Below, piece by piece: positions 9,549-20,046 of a stretch of DNA of 64,000 nt. This stretch comes from Denitrificimonas caeni (GTDB taxonomy: Bacteria > Pseudomonadota > Gammaproteobacteria > Pseudomonadales > Pseudomonadaceae). The stretch spans positions 62,001 through 126,000 of the forward strand of contig NZ_CAJHOA010000001.1 of NCBI RefSeq assembly GCF_905120345.1, written 5' to 3'. Each line of letters opens with the position of its first letter. Position 1 is the first letter of the stretch. A program made the position numbers and the translations under genes. The notes under the pieces were generated by a model. It made no database searches and was not told the DNA's origin. It saw only the letters and a list, made by a program, of their open reading frames with translations.

Positions 9549-10276
9549 TCGGCCGCTGTTGGGTCAGTAAAGGCTAATGCGTGTAACTCGAGTGTGTTGC
9601 TGCTGGCCTTAATAAACCAGCCCTGACTGTCCCAATCACCGAGAACAATACGTTGTTTTTGTCCAGTGAGGTTGTGTACTGCCGGGCGGTGGGTGTGGCC
9701 GTGAATTAATGTGCGCACCTTGTGTTGCGCCATCACGCGGGTCACTTCGTCTGGATTAACATCAGTGATGTCTGATGTTTTCAGTCGCGTACTGGTTTTG
9801 CTTTTTTGACGTAAATCACCGGCTAAACGCTGGCGAGTACGCAAGGGCAAATGGCGAAGAATTAATAAAATCAAAGGGTTGCGTAAAACTCTTCGCAAAC
9901 GAATGTAACTAAGATCGCTGGTGCATAAGCTGTCGCCATGCATCAATAACACCGCTTCACCGGCCAATTGCACAACGCTAGGGTCCTCAAGTAGCTGGCA
10001 GTCGGCGAGCTCACAAAAGCCGTCACCGATTAAAAAGTCGCGGTTGCCATGCATTAAATAAATATCAGTACCGGTTGCAGCTACTGCACTGAGTGCCTCG
10101 GCAATCTTGAGTTGAAAGGGCGTGATGGCATCATCACCGATCCACACTTCAAAAAAATCACCCAAAATATACAGCGCTTGCGCCTGCTTAGCGTGTTGCT
10201 CAAGAAACGCGAGGAACGCGCCGGTAATGTCCGGGCGCTCCTCGTGCAAGTGCAAATCAGAAATCAGTAAAATCAC
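9545..10276 (-). CDS. lpxH: UDP-2,3-diacylglucosamine diphosphatase LpxH
   Basis: A 243-residue metallophosphoesterase that hydrolyses UDP-2,3-diacylglucosamine to lipid X and UMP, a cytoplasmic-face step of lipid A synthesis. The calcineurin-like metal motifs are all present: DLHL at 7-10, [11 protein letters not shown] near 39-49, GNRDF near 77-81, LMHGDSL near 111-117 and HGHTHRP near 193-199. The start is a GTG whose GTGA overlaps the ppiB stop, so it is translationally coupled to ppiB, an arrangement common in gammaproteobacteria. It is convergent with miaE. Confidence 0.95.
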   Translation of the reverse strand: MILLISDLHLHEERPDITGAFLAFLEQHAKQAQALYILGDFFEVWIGDDAITPFQLKIAEALSAVAATGTDIYLMHGNRDFLIGDGFCELADCQLLEDPSVVQLAGEAVLLMHGDSLCTSDLSYIRLRRVLRNPLILLILRHLPLRTRQRLAGDLRQKSKTSTRLKTSDITDVNPDEVTRVMAQHKVRTLIHGHTHRPAVHNLTGQKQRIVLGDWDSQGWFIKASSNTLELHALAFTDPTAAD

Positions 10277-10767
10277 TCAACGATCTCTGCTTTTTCGATA
10301 ATGACATTGTCACGTGGTACATCTTGATGGCCGCCTTTGCTGGTAGTAGCAACGCTTTTAATCGCATCAACCACATCCATACCGTCAACCACTTCGCCAA
10401 ACACGGTGTAGCCCCAACCTTGAGTGGTCGGTGCACTGTGATCAAGAAAGTCGTTGTCTTTAACGTTAATAAAGAACTGTGCTGACGCTGAATGCGGTTC
10501 CATAGTGCGCGCCATAGCGATGGTGCCAAGCTTGTTAGAAACACCGTTGTTGGCTTCGTTTTTAATGCTGTCACGGGTTTTTTGTTCTTTCATATTGATG
10601 TCAAAACCACCACCTTGGATCATAAAGTTGCTGATCACACGGTGAAAGATGGTGTTGTCATAATGGCCATCTTTAACGTACTGAATAAAGTTGGCTACGG
10701 TTTCAGGGGCTTTGTCAGCAAACATTTTTAAGGTAATCACGCCGTGATTGGTATGTAATTTAATCAT
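10273..10767 (-). CDS. ppiB: Peptidyl-prolyl cis-trans isomerase B (cyclophilin)
   Basis: A 164-residue cytoplasmic cyclophilin without a signal peptide, catalysing proline isomerisation in folding proteins. Conserved active-site segments are [13 protein letters not shown] (catalytic Arg and Phe), the [17 protein letters not shown] block and [15 protein letters not shown]. Full family length. It begins with ATG at 10767 and overlaps lpxH by four bases, forming a ppiB-lpxH operon divergent from glnS. Confidence 0.95.
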   Translation of the reverse strand: MIKLHTNHGVITLKMFADKAPETVANFIQYVKDGHYDNTIFHRVISNFMIQGGGFDINMKEQKTRDSIKNEANNGVSNKLGTIAMARTMEPHSASAQFFINVKDNDFLDHSAPTTQGWGYTVFGEVVDGMDVVDAIKSVATTSKGGHQDVPRDNVIIEKAEIVE

Positions 10768-10890
10768 TAATTTGATCCATAGAAGCTAAAAAGTCATAGA
10801 CCTGTCAGAGAGGTGGCAGGTTCGGGTATGATAAGCACTTTATTTGAGCCAGCCTACCCATAATAGCCAGTAATGAGTATTTAAGAGCCC

Positions 10891-12570
10891 ATGAGCACGT
10901 CTGATTCTTCCGTTAATGTCGCCGCGAACTTTCTTCGTCCTATTCTTGCAGCTGATTTAGAGTCAGGTAAGCACAGTAGTATTGTTACGCGCTTTCCACC
11001 TGAACCCAACGGTTACTTGCATATTGGGCATGCTAAATCTATCTGCCTTAACTTTGGTTTAGCCAAAGAACTCGGCGGTGTCTGCCATCTGCGTTTTGAT
11101 GACACCAATCCAGCGAAAGAAGAACAAGAGTACATCGAAGCTATTAAAGCTGATGTCAATTGGTTGGGCTTTCAGTGGGATGGTGATGTGCGTTATGCCT
11201 CGGATTACTTTGAGCAGTTATACGCATGGGCGGTTTATTTGGTTGAGCAGGGCAAAGCCTATGTCTGTGATTTATCGCCAGAACAAGCCCGTGAATACCG
11301 TGGTAGCTTAACTGAGCCTGGTAAAAACAGTCCTTTCCGTGAGCGCAGCGTTAGCGAGAGCTTGGATCTGTTAACCCGTATGCGTGCCGGTGAATTCCCT
11401 GATGGAGCCCGTGCGCTGCGTGCCAAGATTGATATGGCCTCAGCGAATATGAATCTGCGTGATCCTATTCTGTACCGTATTCGTCATGCCCATCACCACC
11501 AAACTGGTGATAAATGGTGCATCTACCCAAGTTATGATTTTACTCACGGCCAGTCTGATGCGATCGAGTTGATCACCCACTCGATCTGTACCTTGGAATT
11601 TGAGGATCACCGTCCATTGTATGAGTGGTTTTTAGAGCAGTTGCCGGTTCCAGCCAAGCCTCGTCAGTATGAGTTTGCGCGGTTAAACCTAAACTACACG
11701 GTAACCAGCAAGCGTAAATTGAAACAGTTAGTCGATGAAAAGCACGTCACGGGCTGGGATGATCCACGCATGTCGACGATCAGCGGCTTCCGTCGTCGTG
11801 GTTATACTTCCGCATCAATTCGTAATTTCTGCGACATGATCGGTGTTAACCGTGCCGGCGGCATTGTTGATTTAGGCATGTTGGAATTCTGCATCCGCGA
11901 AGATCTAGATACCAACGCCTCACGTGCAATGTGCGTGCTTAATCCGATTAAAGTAGTGATCAGTAACTACCCGCAGGAGCAAGAGCAAAGCTTACAACTG
12001 CCACGTCACCCTAAGCGTGATATCGGTACGCGTGAATTGCCGTTTTCTCGTGAAATCTACATTGATGCCAGCGACTACGAAGAAACGCCACCAAAGGGCT
12101 ATAAGCGTTTGGTGCCGGGTGGTGAAGTACGTTTACGCGGCAGCTATGTGATTCGTGCTGATGAAGCCATTCGTGATGCTGATGGTAAAATTGTTGAGTT
12201 ACGTTGCTCGTATGATCCAGAAACCTTGGGTAAAAACCCAGAAGGTCGTAAAGTTAAAGGTGTGATTCACTGGGTGCCTGCGGCGCAAAGCGTTGAATGC
12301 GAAGTGCGTTTATACGACCGCCTATTTAAAACTGCTAACCCCGATAAAGGAGAAGATGGCGAAACCAGCGAATCTTTCCTCGATAACGTCAACCCAGAGT
12401 CACTCGTCGTATTAAAAGGGTGCCGTGCTGAACCTTCGTTGCTGCAAGCGCAGGTCGGCGACAGCTTTCAGTTTGAACGTGAAGGCTACTTCTGCCTCGA
12501 CAGCCGCGACAGCACGCCAGAGGCATTGGTGTTTAACCGTACAGTGACTTTACGTGACTCGTGGGGGTAA
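10891..12570 (+). CDS. glnS: Glutaminyl-tRNA synthetase
   Basis: A 559-residue class I aminoacyl-tRNA synthetase charging tRNA-Gln. The HIGH motif appears in [15 protein letters not shown] near residues 36-50 and the KMSKS-equivalent as VTSKRKL around 270. The C-terminal beta-barrel anticodon-binding region follows. Length matches the GlnRS family. It heads a two-gene tRNA-synthetase unit; the next start (cysS) is two bases after the glnS stop, and the last codons of glnS provide its ribosome site, suggesting coupling. Confidence 0.97.
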   Translation: MSTSDSSVNVAANFLRPILAADLESGKHSSIVTRFPPEPNGYLHIGHAKSICLNFGLAKELGGVCHLRFDDTNPAKEEQEYIEAIKADVNWLGFQWDGDVRYASDYFEQLYAWAVYLVEQGKAYVCDLSPEQAREYRGSLTEPGKNSPFRERSVSESLDLLTRMRAGEFPDGARALRAKIDMASANMNLRDPILYRIRHAHHHQTGDKWCIYPSYDFTHGQSDAIELITHSICTLEFEDHRPLYEWFLEQLPVPAKPRQYEFARLNLNYTVTSKRKLKQLVDEKHVTGWDDPRMSTISGFRRRGYTSASIRNFCDMIGVNRAGGIVDLGMLEFCIREDLDTNASRAMCVLNPIKVVISNYPQEQEQSLQLPRHPKRDIGTRELPFSREIYIDASDYEETPPKGYKRLVPGGEVRLRGSYVIRADEAIRDADGKIVELRCSYDPETLGKNPEGRKVKGVIHWVPAAQSVECEVRLYDRLFKTANPDKGEDGETSESFLDNVNPESLVVLKGCRAEPSLLQAQVGDSFQFEREGYFCLDSRDSTPEALVFNRTVTLRDSWG

Positions 12571-12572
12571 GC

Positions 12573-13961
12573 ATGACTTTAACAATTTATAACACCCTAA
12601 CCAAACAGAAAGAGCCATTACAGCCCTTAAACGACAACCATGTGCGCATGTATGTTTGTGGTATGACCGTGTATGACTTCTGCCATATTGGTCATGCGCG
12701 GGTGATGGTGGCGTTTGATGTGGTCACGCGCTGGTTGCGTCACCGAGGCTACGACGTCACGTACGTGCGTAATATCACTGATATTGACGACAAGATTATC
12801 CGTCGTGCGCAAGAAAACAACGAGCCATTTGAGCAGTTGGTTGAGCGCATGATTGCCGCCATGCATGAAGATGAAGCGCGTTTAAATGTCCTGCGTCCTG
12901 ATCAGGAACCACGTGCCACCGGTCATATTGACGGCATGTTCAAAATGATCCAAACCTTGATTGATAAAGGTTTTGCTTATGCGGCGGACAATGGTGATGT
13001 CTATTACCGCGTCGCCAAGTTTGTTGGCTACGGTAAATTATCACGTCGCAATATCAACGATTTAAAAATCGGTGCGCGCATCGAAAGAGATGAAGCTAAA
13101 GAAGATCCACTGGATTTCGTCCTGTGGAAAGCTGCCAAGCCGGGTGAGCCAAGTTGGCAGTCACCTTGGGGCGCAGGCCGTCCAGGCTGGCACATTGAGT
13201 GTTCAGTGATGTCCACCTGCTGCCTTGGTGACAGTTTTGACATTCATGGTGGTGGTCCAGACTTGGTTTTTCCACACCATGAAAATGAAATTGCGCAGAG
13301 TGAAGCGGCAACCGGTAAACAGTATGCAACGACTTGGATGCATGCCGGTGCAGTACGGGTTGATGGCGAGAAAATGTCCAAATCCTTGGGTAATTTTTTC
13401 ACCATTCGTGATGTTCTAGAAAAGTACCATCCAGAAGTGGTTCGTTATTTGCTCGTGGCCAGTCATTACCGTAGTCCGATAAATTATTCAGAAGATAATT
13501 TACGCGAGGCGCGTTCAGCATTGGAGCGTTTTTACTTAGCACTGAAAAGTGTTGCAACGGCACCTGCAGTCGGTGGTGAAGCTTTTGTTGAGCGCTTTAA
13601 CAAAGCGATGGATGATGACTTTAATGCCCCTGAAGCCTGCTCTGTGCTGTTTGAAATGGCACGCGAAGTGAATCGCTTAAATAGTCAGGATCCAGTTGTT
13701 GCTGCCGGTTTAGCTGCGCGCATGAGAGAGTTGGGCGCTGTGCTGGGTATTTTGCAGCTTGAGCCTAATGCGTTTTTACAAGCAGGCTCGGAAAAGCGTG
13801 TTGATGCAACACAGGTTGAAGCGCTGATTGCTGCACGTTTAGCTGCTCGGCAGAATAAAGAATGGGCTGAATCGGACCGTATACGTGACGAATTGACCGC
13901 TTTGGGCATCGTCTTAGAAGATGGCAAAGACGGAACCGGTTGGCGTTTTGCTGATCAATAA
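12573..13961 (+). CDS. cysS: Cysteinyl-tRNA synthetase
   Basis: A 462-residue monomeric class I synthetase. Zinc ligands are visible in [18 protein letters not shown] and [11 protein letters not shown]; the nucleotide motifs are HIGHARV near the N-terminus and KMSKSLGNF near residue 267. The DALR/anticodon region ends with [11 protein letters not shown]. An in-frame GTG at 12561 lies inside glnS, but the ATG at 12573 gives the family N-terminus MTLTIYNTL and is preceded by GGGGG. Co-transcribed with glnS. Confidence 0.96.
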   Translation: MTLTIYNTLTKQKEPLQPLNDNHVRMYVCGMTVYDFCHIGHARVMVAFDVVTRWLRHRGYDVTYVRNITDIDDKIIRRAQENNEPFEQLVERMIAAMHEDEARLNVLRPDQEPRATGHIDGMFKMIQTLIDKGFAYAADNGDVYYRVAKFVGYGKLSRRNINDLKIGARIERDEAKEDPLDFVLWKAAKPGEPSWQSPWGAGRPGWHIECSVMSTCCLGDSFDIHGGGPDLVFPHHENEIAQSEAATGKQYATTWMHAGAVRVDGEKMSKSLGNFFTIRDVLEKYHPEVVRYLLVASHYRSPINYSEDNLREARSALERFYLALKSVATAPAVGGEAFVERFNKAMDDDFNAPEACSVLFEMAREVNRLNSQDPVVAAGLAARMRELGAVLGILQLEPNAFLQAGSEKRVDATQVEALIAARLAARQNKEWAESDRIRDELTALGIVLEDGKDGTGWRFADQ

Positions 13962-14044
13962 TACGCGGTGCTGATGTTGTACAGAGTTCTACTGTGTGCA
14001 ACATCAACGAGCGGCGATATATCTGAATATGAGTGGTGAGTTGT

Positions 14045-14794
14045 ATGCAGCTGTTTTTAAATACGTCTGTGCGTTGCATGTTAAGTACTGCGCTGGTCGC
14101 AGGTTACTTAAGCTTGCCCAGTATGGCGTTTGCGCAAGAGACTGATTACTCGCAAGATGATGAAATCTGGCAAGATTTTGGTGAAAAAGAAGACCCTTGG
14201 GAGCAGGCTAACCGCGCTGTTTTTCGTTTCAATGATGTCCTTGATCGCTGGGCACTAAAACCTTTAGCTAAGGGGTACCAGAAGGTCACCCCGGATGTGG
14301 TTGAGGATGGTGTGCACAATGTTTTTCGTAATTTAGGTGAAGTACGTAACCTTACCAATAATCTTTTACAGCTGAAGATGCATGATGCTGGCATAGATAC
14401 GGCGCGCTTTTTCTTTAACACCAGCTTTGGCTTGTTAGGCTTTTTTGATGTCGCGACAAAAATGGGCTTACAGCGTAATGATGAAGACTTTGGTCAGACA
14501 TTAGGTTCTTGGGGGGTGAAAAGTGGGCCGTATCTAGTCTTGCCGTTTTTTGGTCCTAGTACGGTACGTGATACTGCCTCCCTCTATACCGATACGTATG
14601 TCAGTGCCTATCGTTATATTAATGATGTTCCTGTACGCAACAGCATGTATGGGCTCAATATCGTTGATACACGTGCCAGCTTGCTCTCGGCTGAACGCTT
14701 GATTGCTGGTGATAAGTACCGTTTTATCCGTAATGCTTATTTGCAAAACCGTGAGTTTAAAGTGCTTGATGGCAATGTAGTCGACGACTTTTAA
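14045..14794 (+). CDS. mlaA: MlaA/VacJ family outer-membrane lipid-asymmetry protein
   Basis: A 249-residue exported protein of the MlaA (VacJ) family, which removes misplaced phospholipids from the outer leaflet of the outer membrane and passes them to the Mla pathway. Family blocks are DPWEQANRAVFRFND, the NLGEVRNLTNNLLQ segment, FFNTSFGLLGFFDVA, NDEDFGQTLGSWG and GPYLVLPFFGPSTVRD. Residues 1-30 look like a signal peptidase I signal ending PSMAFA; no lipobox cysteine follows the hydrophobic core (the only Cys, residue 11, precedes it), unlike E. coli MlaA. ATG at 14045 is chosen over GTG at 14033 because a GGTGAG ribosome site precedes it. Confidence 0.9.
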   Translation: MQLFLNTSVRCMLSTALVAGYLSLPSMAFAQETDYSQDDEIWQDFGEKEDPWEQANRAVFRFNDVLDRWALKPLAKGYQKVTPDVVEDGVHNVFRNLGEVRNLTNNLLQLKMHDAGIDTARFFFNTSFGLLGFFDVATKMGLQRNDEDFGQTLGSWGVKSGPYLVLPFFGPSTVRDTASLYTDTYVSAYRYINDVPVRNSMYGLNIVDTRASLLSAERLIAGDKYRFIRNAYLQNREFKVLDGNVVDDF

Positions 14795-14944
14795 GCTGTT
14801 TTGTATTGCTGGTTTTAATTATTACGTAGTAGAAGGTGATGCTTTCTACTGCGTTGTCTTGTGTGGCTAAGGCATAGACCCCTTGAATCAGACTGGCGAT
14901 AAGAGTACCTTTTGCGGCTAAACACTATTAATGATTTATAAGTC

Positions 14945-15754
14945 ATGCATTCGACTTCGCAACAGAACAGTCATCAGACTGTATCTGAGGCGCTGCTTTT
15001 ATTACAGAAGCAGCATGCCTTACTACTAGAAGACCAGCTTGCTGGTCGACAACTGCAGCAACAAATACGGCCAACGACACCTTGGCAAGCACAAGGCATC
15101 GATTTTGCACACTGTGTGATTCCTGCGTTGTATTTGACGGGTGATTCGCTGGATTATTTTGTTCTGCCTGATGGTCGCTTATTGCTCTATCTCGCCGATG
15201 TGTCTGGGCATGGCACGGCTTCTGCGCTGATTAGTATGCTGCTGAAAAATACTGTCCGAGAGTTCATTTTCGGTGCGCATGCGAGCCGCTCAGATGCGCC
15301 TGTGACGCCAGCGACGGTGTTGGCCTATCTCAATCAGCGTCTGCTCACCTATGACTCTGATCGGCATGTAACGCTGATTTGTGCGATTGTTGATACAGTA
15401 CAAAATCTGTTGTTCTGGAGTGTGGCAGGGCATTTACCTGCGCCTGTTCTATACAGTGCTGGACGCGCAGCGTTTTTACGCGGCAAGGGGCAACCGGTTG
15501 GTTTGTTTGAGCATGCAAAATACAACGATGAGCAGATGTTATTGCCAGATGCGTTTAGCTTGAGCTTATTTTCCGATGGGATTTTAGAGGTGCTACCAGA
15601 AAAGCACCTAATTACCCGTGAAGCTGCTTTGCCCAAGTTGATTAGTGCCGCGCAGGGTGACTATGCACAGATTGTCGAGCGTCTAGGGCTGGCTAACTGC
15701 AGCAATATGCCTGATGATATCGCCATGCTGGTGCTGAGCAGGAATCTTGCATGA
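14945..15754 (+). CDS. PP2C-type (SpoIIE domain) serine phosphatase, RssB-like but without receiver domain
   Basis: A 269-residue metal-dependent phosphatase of the SpoIIE/RsbU class. After a short coiled N-terminus (1-45) the PP2C core runs to the end: LTGDSLDYF near 64-72, the metal-binding ADVSGHG at 84-90, LFSDGILE and the terminal PDDIAML. Such enzymes dephosphorylate STAS anti-anti-sigma proteins in partner switching; the STAS gene overlaps its last four bases, so the pair is coupled. In Pseudomonas the gene at this position (between mlaA and the STAS gene) encodes a response regulator with an N-terminal receiver domain joined to this phosphatase. Here the receiver is absent, and the 150 bp upstream do not encode it. 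The substrate assignment is inferred. Confidence 0.85.
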   Translation: MHSTSQQNSHQTVSEALLLLQKQHALLLEDQLAGRQLQQQIRPTTPWQAQGIDFAHCVIPALYLTGDSLDYFVLPDGRLLLYLADVSGHGTASALISMLLKNTVREFIFGAHASRSDAPVTPATVLAYLNQRLLTYDSDRHVTLICAIVDTVQNLLFWSVAGHLPAPVLYSAGRAAFLRGKGQPVGLFEHAKYNDEQMLLPDAFSLSLFSDGILEVLPEKHLITREAALPKLISAAQGDYAQIVERLGLANCSNMPDDIAMLVLSRNLA

Positions 15755-16239
15755 GTGATGGTAAAATTCAGTGTGCTGAATACAACGACACCTTTGTTTT
15801 AAAGTGTGTGGGCGATGTGCGTTTAACATTTTGTTCTGCGCTAAATGAGAAAATTGAGAAAATTCTGAAAGCGCATTCTTTTAAGTCAATCGTGATTGAT
15901 TTAACTGAAGTGATCAGTATCGACAGTACGACCTTGGGTTTGTTGGCTAAACTGTCAATTTTATCCAGACGTAAATTTGGCATGCTGCCAACTTTAGCCA
16001 GTACCAATCCCGATATCAGTCGAGTGCTGGACTCAATGGGCTTTAATCAGGTGTTTAACTTGGTACATACGCCAACACCGTGCCCTGAGTGCTTGGATGA
16101 CTTGCCTGAGCAGGATCAGTCGGAAGCGGTGGTTAAGGAGCGTGTCTTAGAAGCCCATCATATTTTGATGAGCCTCAATGAATCCAATCGCGATGAGTTT
16201 CGTGATTTGGTCAGCGCCTTAGAAAGCACACCGTCATAG
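15751..16239 (+). CDS. STAS-domain anti-sigma factor antagonist
   Basis: A 162-residue cytoplasmic protein. Residues 5-105 form a STAS domain with the phosphorylation-site region IDLTEVISIDSTTLGLL, the likely phosphoserine being Ser59 of the DST motif. Behind it is a C-terminal extension of about 55 residues containing CPEC and a helical stretch EAHHILMSLNESNRDEF that is not part of the STAS fold. The gene starts within the stop of the PP2C phosphatase, which presumably dephosphorylates it to release a sigma or other regulator. No anti-sigma kinase gene is in the neighbourhood. Confidence 0.87.
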   Translation: MSDGKIQCAEYNDTFVLKCVGDVRLTFCSALNEKIEKILKAHSFKSIVIDLTEVISIDSTTLGLLAKLSILSRRKFGMLPTLASTNPDISRVLDSMGFNQVFNLVHTPTPCPECLDDLPEQDQSEAVVKERVLEAHHILMSLNESNRDEFRDLVSALESTPS

Positions 16240-16303
16240 TGTACTTGAGCTATTAATGCTCCGCGCCGACCATGAATAAAATAACCTCGCAGAGCGCTAT
16301 TAT

Positions 16304-17221
16304 TTAGCTAAATAACTTTTCTAACTTTTCTTGGTCACGCGCAAATGCCCGGATACCTTCCGCCAGCTTTTCGGTGGCCATTGCATCCTCGTTGTGCGCC
16401 CAGCGGAAACTTGCCTGATCAACAGCGACACGATCTTCACCTTGGCTGTTGTCGTGCAGCTTACGCTCTAGCGGTCCCTCTTGATTGCTGAGTTGCTCTA
16501 GTAATTCAGGGCTGATGGTGAGGCGATCGCACCCCGCGAGCGCCTCAATTTGTCCCAGATTACGAAAGCTTGCGCCCATGACAATGGTTGGATAGTTATT
16601 GCCTTTATAATAGTTATAAATTCGCGAAACAGACTGTACCCCTGGATCTTCACTGCCGATATAGTCACGTCCGCTGTCTTTTTTGTACCAGTCGTAAATA
16701 CGACCGACAAAAGGTGATATTAAAAATACTCCCGCATCGGCACAGGCCGCCGCTTGAGCAAAAGAAAACAGCAGGGTTAAGTTGGTTTGGATATTGAGTT
16801 TTTCTAAGCGTCGCGCGGCTTGAATACCTTCCCAGGTCGCTGCAATTTTAATCAATACACGCTGACGATCAACACCATGCTGCTCATAGCGATCAATTAA
16901 ACGCAGGGCATAGTCATAGCTGGCTTGCTCATCGAAGGACAAGCGAGCATCCACTTCTGTTGAGATTCGTCCAGGAATCAACGATAAGATTTCACTGCCT
17001 ACGGCCACGGCAAATTGCTCACAGGCGACTTGTGGCTGGCCGGAAAACTCATGTTGAATCTGCGTCATTAGCTGTGCATAACGCGGGAAGGTGGCTGCTT
17101 TTAACAGCAATGACGGATTGGTGGTGGCGTCGACCGGCTGTAAACGAGCAATCGCATCCAGATCACCAGTATCAGCGACGACTGTGGTAAAGCGTTTCAG
17201 TTGTTCAAGTTTGGAAGTCAT
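16304..17221 (-). CDS. tal: Transaldolase B
   Basis: A 305-residue class I transaldolase of the non-oxidative pentose phosphate pathway, moving a dihydroxyacetone unit from sedoheptulose-7-phosphate to glyceraldehyde-3-phosphate. Visible are [13 protein letters not shown] near 32-44, the Schiff-base lysine in [24 protein letters not shown] and the [11 protein letters not shown] phosphate-binding stretch. The frame extends 23 codons upstream, but the ATG at 17221 ([12 protein letters not shown]) matches the family start. It lies close to dusA on the same strand, as in Pseudomonas. Confidence 0.96.
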   Translation of the reverse strand: MTSKLEQLKRFTTVVADTGDLDAIARLQPVDATTNPSLLLKAATFPRYAQLMTQIQHEFSGQPQVACEQFAVAVGSEILSLIPGRISTEVDARLSFDEQASYDYALRLIDRYEQHGVDRQRVLIKIAATWEGIQAARRLEKLNIQTNLTLLFSFAQAAACADAGVFLISPFVGRIYDWYKKDSGRDYIGSEDPGVQSVSRIYNYYKGNNYPTIVMGASFRNLGQIEALAGCDRLTISPELLEQLSNQEGPLERKLHDNSQGEDRVAVDQASFRWAHNEDAMATEKLAEGIRAFARDQEKLEKLFS

Positions 17222-17304
17222 AATAATCGGCTGCAATATGGGGCTAAAAAATAGTACATAGAACATAACTGAGCGTGGAATTGGATGCAATTGTTTAAAA
17301 GTGA

Positions 17305-18279
17305 CTAACGTCCTTCAAGACCTTCAACAGCCTTGTCATAAATGCGCATTGGCTCGTCAGTTTTGTAGATATCTGCCGATAACAGCTGGCGAAAACGACG
17401 AGCACCGGGGAAGCCTTGCGCTAAACCGAGGATGTGACGGGTAATGTGTGGCGCTTTGCCGCCCTGAGCCATATGTTCGACGAGGTAAGGGCGTAACTGC
17501 TCAAGAATAGACGTACGAGTGATCTCAAGTTGCGCATCACCGAATAGCTGATGATCGACTTTACTAAGCAGCCACGGGTTATGATAGGCCTCACGACCGA
17601 TCATTACCCCGTCAAATGTTTGTAGATGTTCAGTGCACTCCTCAAGCGTTTTGATGCCGCCATTCAAGATCAACTCTAAATCAGGGAAGTCCTTTTTCAG
17701 TTGTGCGGCGATGTCGTAACGCAAGGGCGGAATATCTCGGTTTTCTTTGGGCGATAAGCCTTCCAAAATCGCAATGCGCGCGTGCACAGTAAAACTTGTG
17801 CAACCGGCTTCTTGCACGCTGCCGACAAAATCACACAGCTCTGCATAACTGTCACGACCGTTGATACCAATACGGTGCTTGACCGTCACTGGAATCTGCA
17901 CCGCATCCTGCATATGCTTGACGCAGTCAGTCACCAGCTGTGGATGCGCCATTAGGCAAGCGCCGATCATATTGTTTTGCACGCGATCACTGGGGCAACC
18001 AACATTGAGGTTGACCTCATCAAAGCCTGCAACCTCGGCCATTTTCGTACAGATCGCTAAGTCTGCAGGGTTGCTGCCACCCAACTGTAAAGCGACTGGG
18101 TGCTCACAGTCTGCATGACGTAAGAATCTCGCACTGTCGCCATGTATCAAGGCGCCAGTCGTCACCATCTCGCTGTAGAGCAGCGCCCGTTTAGAAATCA
18201 AGCGTAAGAAATAGCGACAATGGGCATCGGTCCAGTCCATCATCGGTGCAACGGAGAAGCGGCGGTTTACGGTATTCAT
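17305..18279 (-). CDS. dusA: tRNA-dihydrouridine(20/20a) synthase
   Basis: A 324-residue FMN-dependent TIM-barrel enzyme reducing uridines 20 and 20a in the tRNA D-loop with NADPH. Markers: the N-terminal [15 protein letters not shown], the catalytic cysteine in [12 protein letters not shown], the FMN-binding VKHRIGI and NGGIKTLEE, and [14 protein letters not shown]. The DusA-specific insertion [16 protein letters not shown] is present, separating it from DusB and DusC. Family length. The dusA 5' end is a known integration site for mobile elements in other species, but no element is inserted here. Confidence 0.95.
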   Translation of the reverse strand: MNTVNRRFSVAPMMDWTDAHCRYFLRLISKRALLYSEMVTTGALIHGDSARFLRHADCEHPVALQLGGSNPADLAICTKMAEVAGFDEVNLNVGCPSDRVQNNMIGACLMAHPQLVTDCVKHMQDAVQIPVTVKHRIGINGRDSYAELCDFVGSVQEAGCTSFTVHARIAILEGLSPKENRDIPPLRYDIAAQLKKDFPDLELILNGGIKTLEECTEHLQTFDGVMIGREAYHNPWLLSKVDHQLFGDAQLEITRTSILEQLRPYLVEHMAQGGKAPHITRHILGLAQGFPGARRFRQLLSADIYKTDEPMRIYDKAVEGLEGR

Positions 18280-18621
18280 TAATATTCAGCTCTGTAATAG
18301 CGGCATGGCTGCTCTTGCGGGCCATTTAATGAGCGTATTGTATGTTAATAATGCGCTGTTTAGGAGGGGAAACAAATCCGCTGTTTGCTTGGCTGAGATG
18401 CTGTCGGCGCTGACAGGTGTTCTGATGTGAACACTGACTTGCAGTGCGTTTGGGTACCGCCCGTTGCGAAGGTCTTGCCTTCGGCTGTGCCGTTAATATC
18501 AGCCACGTCCAGTCATCCGCGGCATGAGTACCGTCTTGCCAATGCTGAGAGTTGTTCAGGTTGTCTGCTGAACGCTTAGATACTGGCTATTAAGTAGAGC
18601 GAATACTTGGCTCGCCGTAGA
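18280..18621. other. Intergenic region ferredoxin-dusA, several small hairpins
   Basis: No open frame with family resemblance. The stretch holds several short stem-loops in a row: arms 18417-18422/18429-18434 (GTGTTC/GAACAC), CACTG/CAGTG just after, 18467-18472/18478-18483 (CGAAGG/CCTTCG) and a GGCTG/CAGCC pair around 18483-18504. A TACAAT on the minus strand at 18337-18342 could be the dusA -10, with a poor -35. Confidence 0.4.
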
Positions 18622-18888
18622 TCAAGCACTGTACTTGCTTTTCAACTGCACCTTAATCACTAGGGGTTCAAGCACACGGCAACAGCAGGGAAGTATTTCG
18701 TCTCTGCGCAGATAGGCCAATGGTGGTTTTTCATAGTCAACGCTACCGGCACGCAGGGTCACGCGGCAGGAACCGCAGTAACCACTACGGCACTGGTATT
18801 CGACTTGGTGACCGGTACGCTCCAAGCCTTCCAGTAGCGTTTCTGACTCGTCCAGTTGAAAAATCAGATCTTCAGTAATGACTTGCAT
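18622..18888 (-). CDS. yfaE: [2Fe-2S] ferredoxin, YfaE-like (NrdB cofactor maintenance)
   Basis: An 88-residue plant-type ferredoxin. The cluster ligands are in EYQCRSGYCGSCR (three Cys) and ILPCCCRV (fourth among three adjacent Cys), the same pattern as E. coli YfaE. YfaE supplies electrons to rebuild the diferric-tyrosyl radical of NrdB. The position directly after nrdB supports that role. The ATG at 18888 is chosen; a GTG at 18900, almost touching the nrdB stop, would add four residues. Likely co-transcribed with nrdAB. Confidence 0.88.
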   Translation of the reverse strand: MQVITEDLIFQLDESETLLEGLERTGHQVEYQCRSGYCGSCRVTLRAGSVDYEKPPLAYLRRDEILPCCCRVLEPLVIKVQLKSKYSA

Positions 18889-18900
18889 GGACTTGTCCAC

Positions 18901-20034
18901 TTAAAGCTCGAATTCGCCTAAGTCTTCAGCTGACACGGTCGAATTGATCTGGCCAACCAAGTAGGAGCTGACTTCAACTTCTTGCGGTGCGACTTGAACG
19001 TTGTCAGAGACTAACCAGGCATTAATCCATGGGATTGGATTGTGCGAGGCATTGCTAAACGCAGGCTCAAGACCGACGGCATGCATGCGTAAGTTAGTGA
19101 TGTATTCAATGTACTGATTCAGAATGCCAAGGTTAAGGCCAATCATTGAACCATCTTTGAATAAGTATTTAGCCCACTCTTTTTCTTGCTGCGCTGCGTG
19201 CTTGAAGATTTCAACGCTCTCGTCGTGGCATGAACGTGCTACTTCAGCCATTTCAGGATCATCGTGGCCATCTTGCATAATGTTAATGATGTGCTGAGTA
19301 CCGGTCAGGTGCAGCGCTTCATCGCGAGCAATCAGGCGAATAATTTTCGCGTTGCCTTCCATTAAACGACGTTCAGCAAAGGCAAAAGAGCAGGCAAAGC
19401 TAACATAGAAGCGAATTGCTTCCAGTACGTTAACACTCATCATGCACAGATACAGTTTGCGCTTAAGCTCAAATAAGCTGACTTCGTGAGTTCTACCATT
19501 GAGCGTGTGTGTACCGGGGCCGCATTTATTGTAGAGCATGCTGTAATGGATCAAATCATCGTAGTACTTAGAGATATCACCGGCACGCTCAATGATGTGC
19601 TCATTGCGCATAATATCGTCAAATACCACAGCCGGATCGTTGACAATATTACGAATAATATGGGTGTACGAACGCGAATGAATGGTTTCCGAGAACGACC
19701 AGGTTTCAATCCATGTTTCTAGCTCTGGAATCGAAACCAGTGGCAAGAAGGCAACGTTAGGGCTACGGCCTTGGATGGAATCCAGCAGCGTCTGATACTT
19801 GAGATTACTGATGAAAATATGCTTTTCATGATCGGGCAGATTGCGGTAATCCGTACGATCTTGAGATACATCCACTTCCTCAGGACGCCAGAAAAACGAC
19901 AGTTGTTTTTCAATCAACTTTTCAAAAATAGGATATTTTTGTTGGTCGTAACGTGCGACGTTAACCGGTTGGCCAAAAAACATAGGTTCTTTGAGCTGGT
20001 CGTTATCAGTTAGTGAGAAAGTGCTGTATTTCAT
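18901..20034 (-). CDS. nrdB: Class Ia ribonucleotide reductase, beta subunit
   Basis: A 377-residue diiron protein carrying the tyrosyl radical needed by NrdA to make deoxyribonucleotides. The radical tyrosine lies in [11 protein letters not shown], and iron ligands in [36 protein letters not shown] and [12 protein letters not shown]. Its C-terminal tail [10 protein letters not shown] is the usual NrdA-docking peptide. ATG at 20034 (MKYSTFS) is preferred over the ATG at 20040 because AAGGG precedes it by nine bases. Twelve bases separate it from nrdA. It requires oxygen for radical formation. Confidence 0.97.
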   Translation of the reverse strand: MKYSTFSLTDNDQLKEPMFFGQPVNVARYDQQKYPIFEKLIEKQLSFFWRPEEVDVSQDRTDYRNLPDHEKHIFISNLKYQTLLDSIQGRSPNVAFLPLVSIPELETWIETWSFSETIHSRSYTHIIRNIVNDPAVVFDDIMRNEHIIERAGDISKYYDDLIHYSMLYNKCGPGTHTLNGRTHEVSLFELKRKLYLCMMSVNVLEAIRFYVSFACSFAFAERRLMEGNAKIIRLIARDEALHLTGTQHIINIMQDGHDDPEMAEVARSCHDESVEIFKHAAQQEKEWAKYLFKDGSMIGLNLGILNQYIEYITNLRMHAVGLEPAFSNASHNPIPWINAWLVSDNVQVAPQEVEVSSYLVGQINSTVSAEDLGEFEL

Positions 20035-20046
20035 AATCATTCACCC

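Noticed and set aside
17305..18279. Mobile element inserted at dusA
   Set aside because: dusA is a known integration target, but the gene is whole and both neighbours are normal chromosomal genes; no integrase or repeat of the dusA end is seen.
18390..18420. Possible TPP riboswitch (GGCTGAGATG)
   Set aside because: The CTGAGA piece is present but the second conserved part (ACCTGA with its stem) is not, and no thiamine gene follows.
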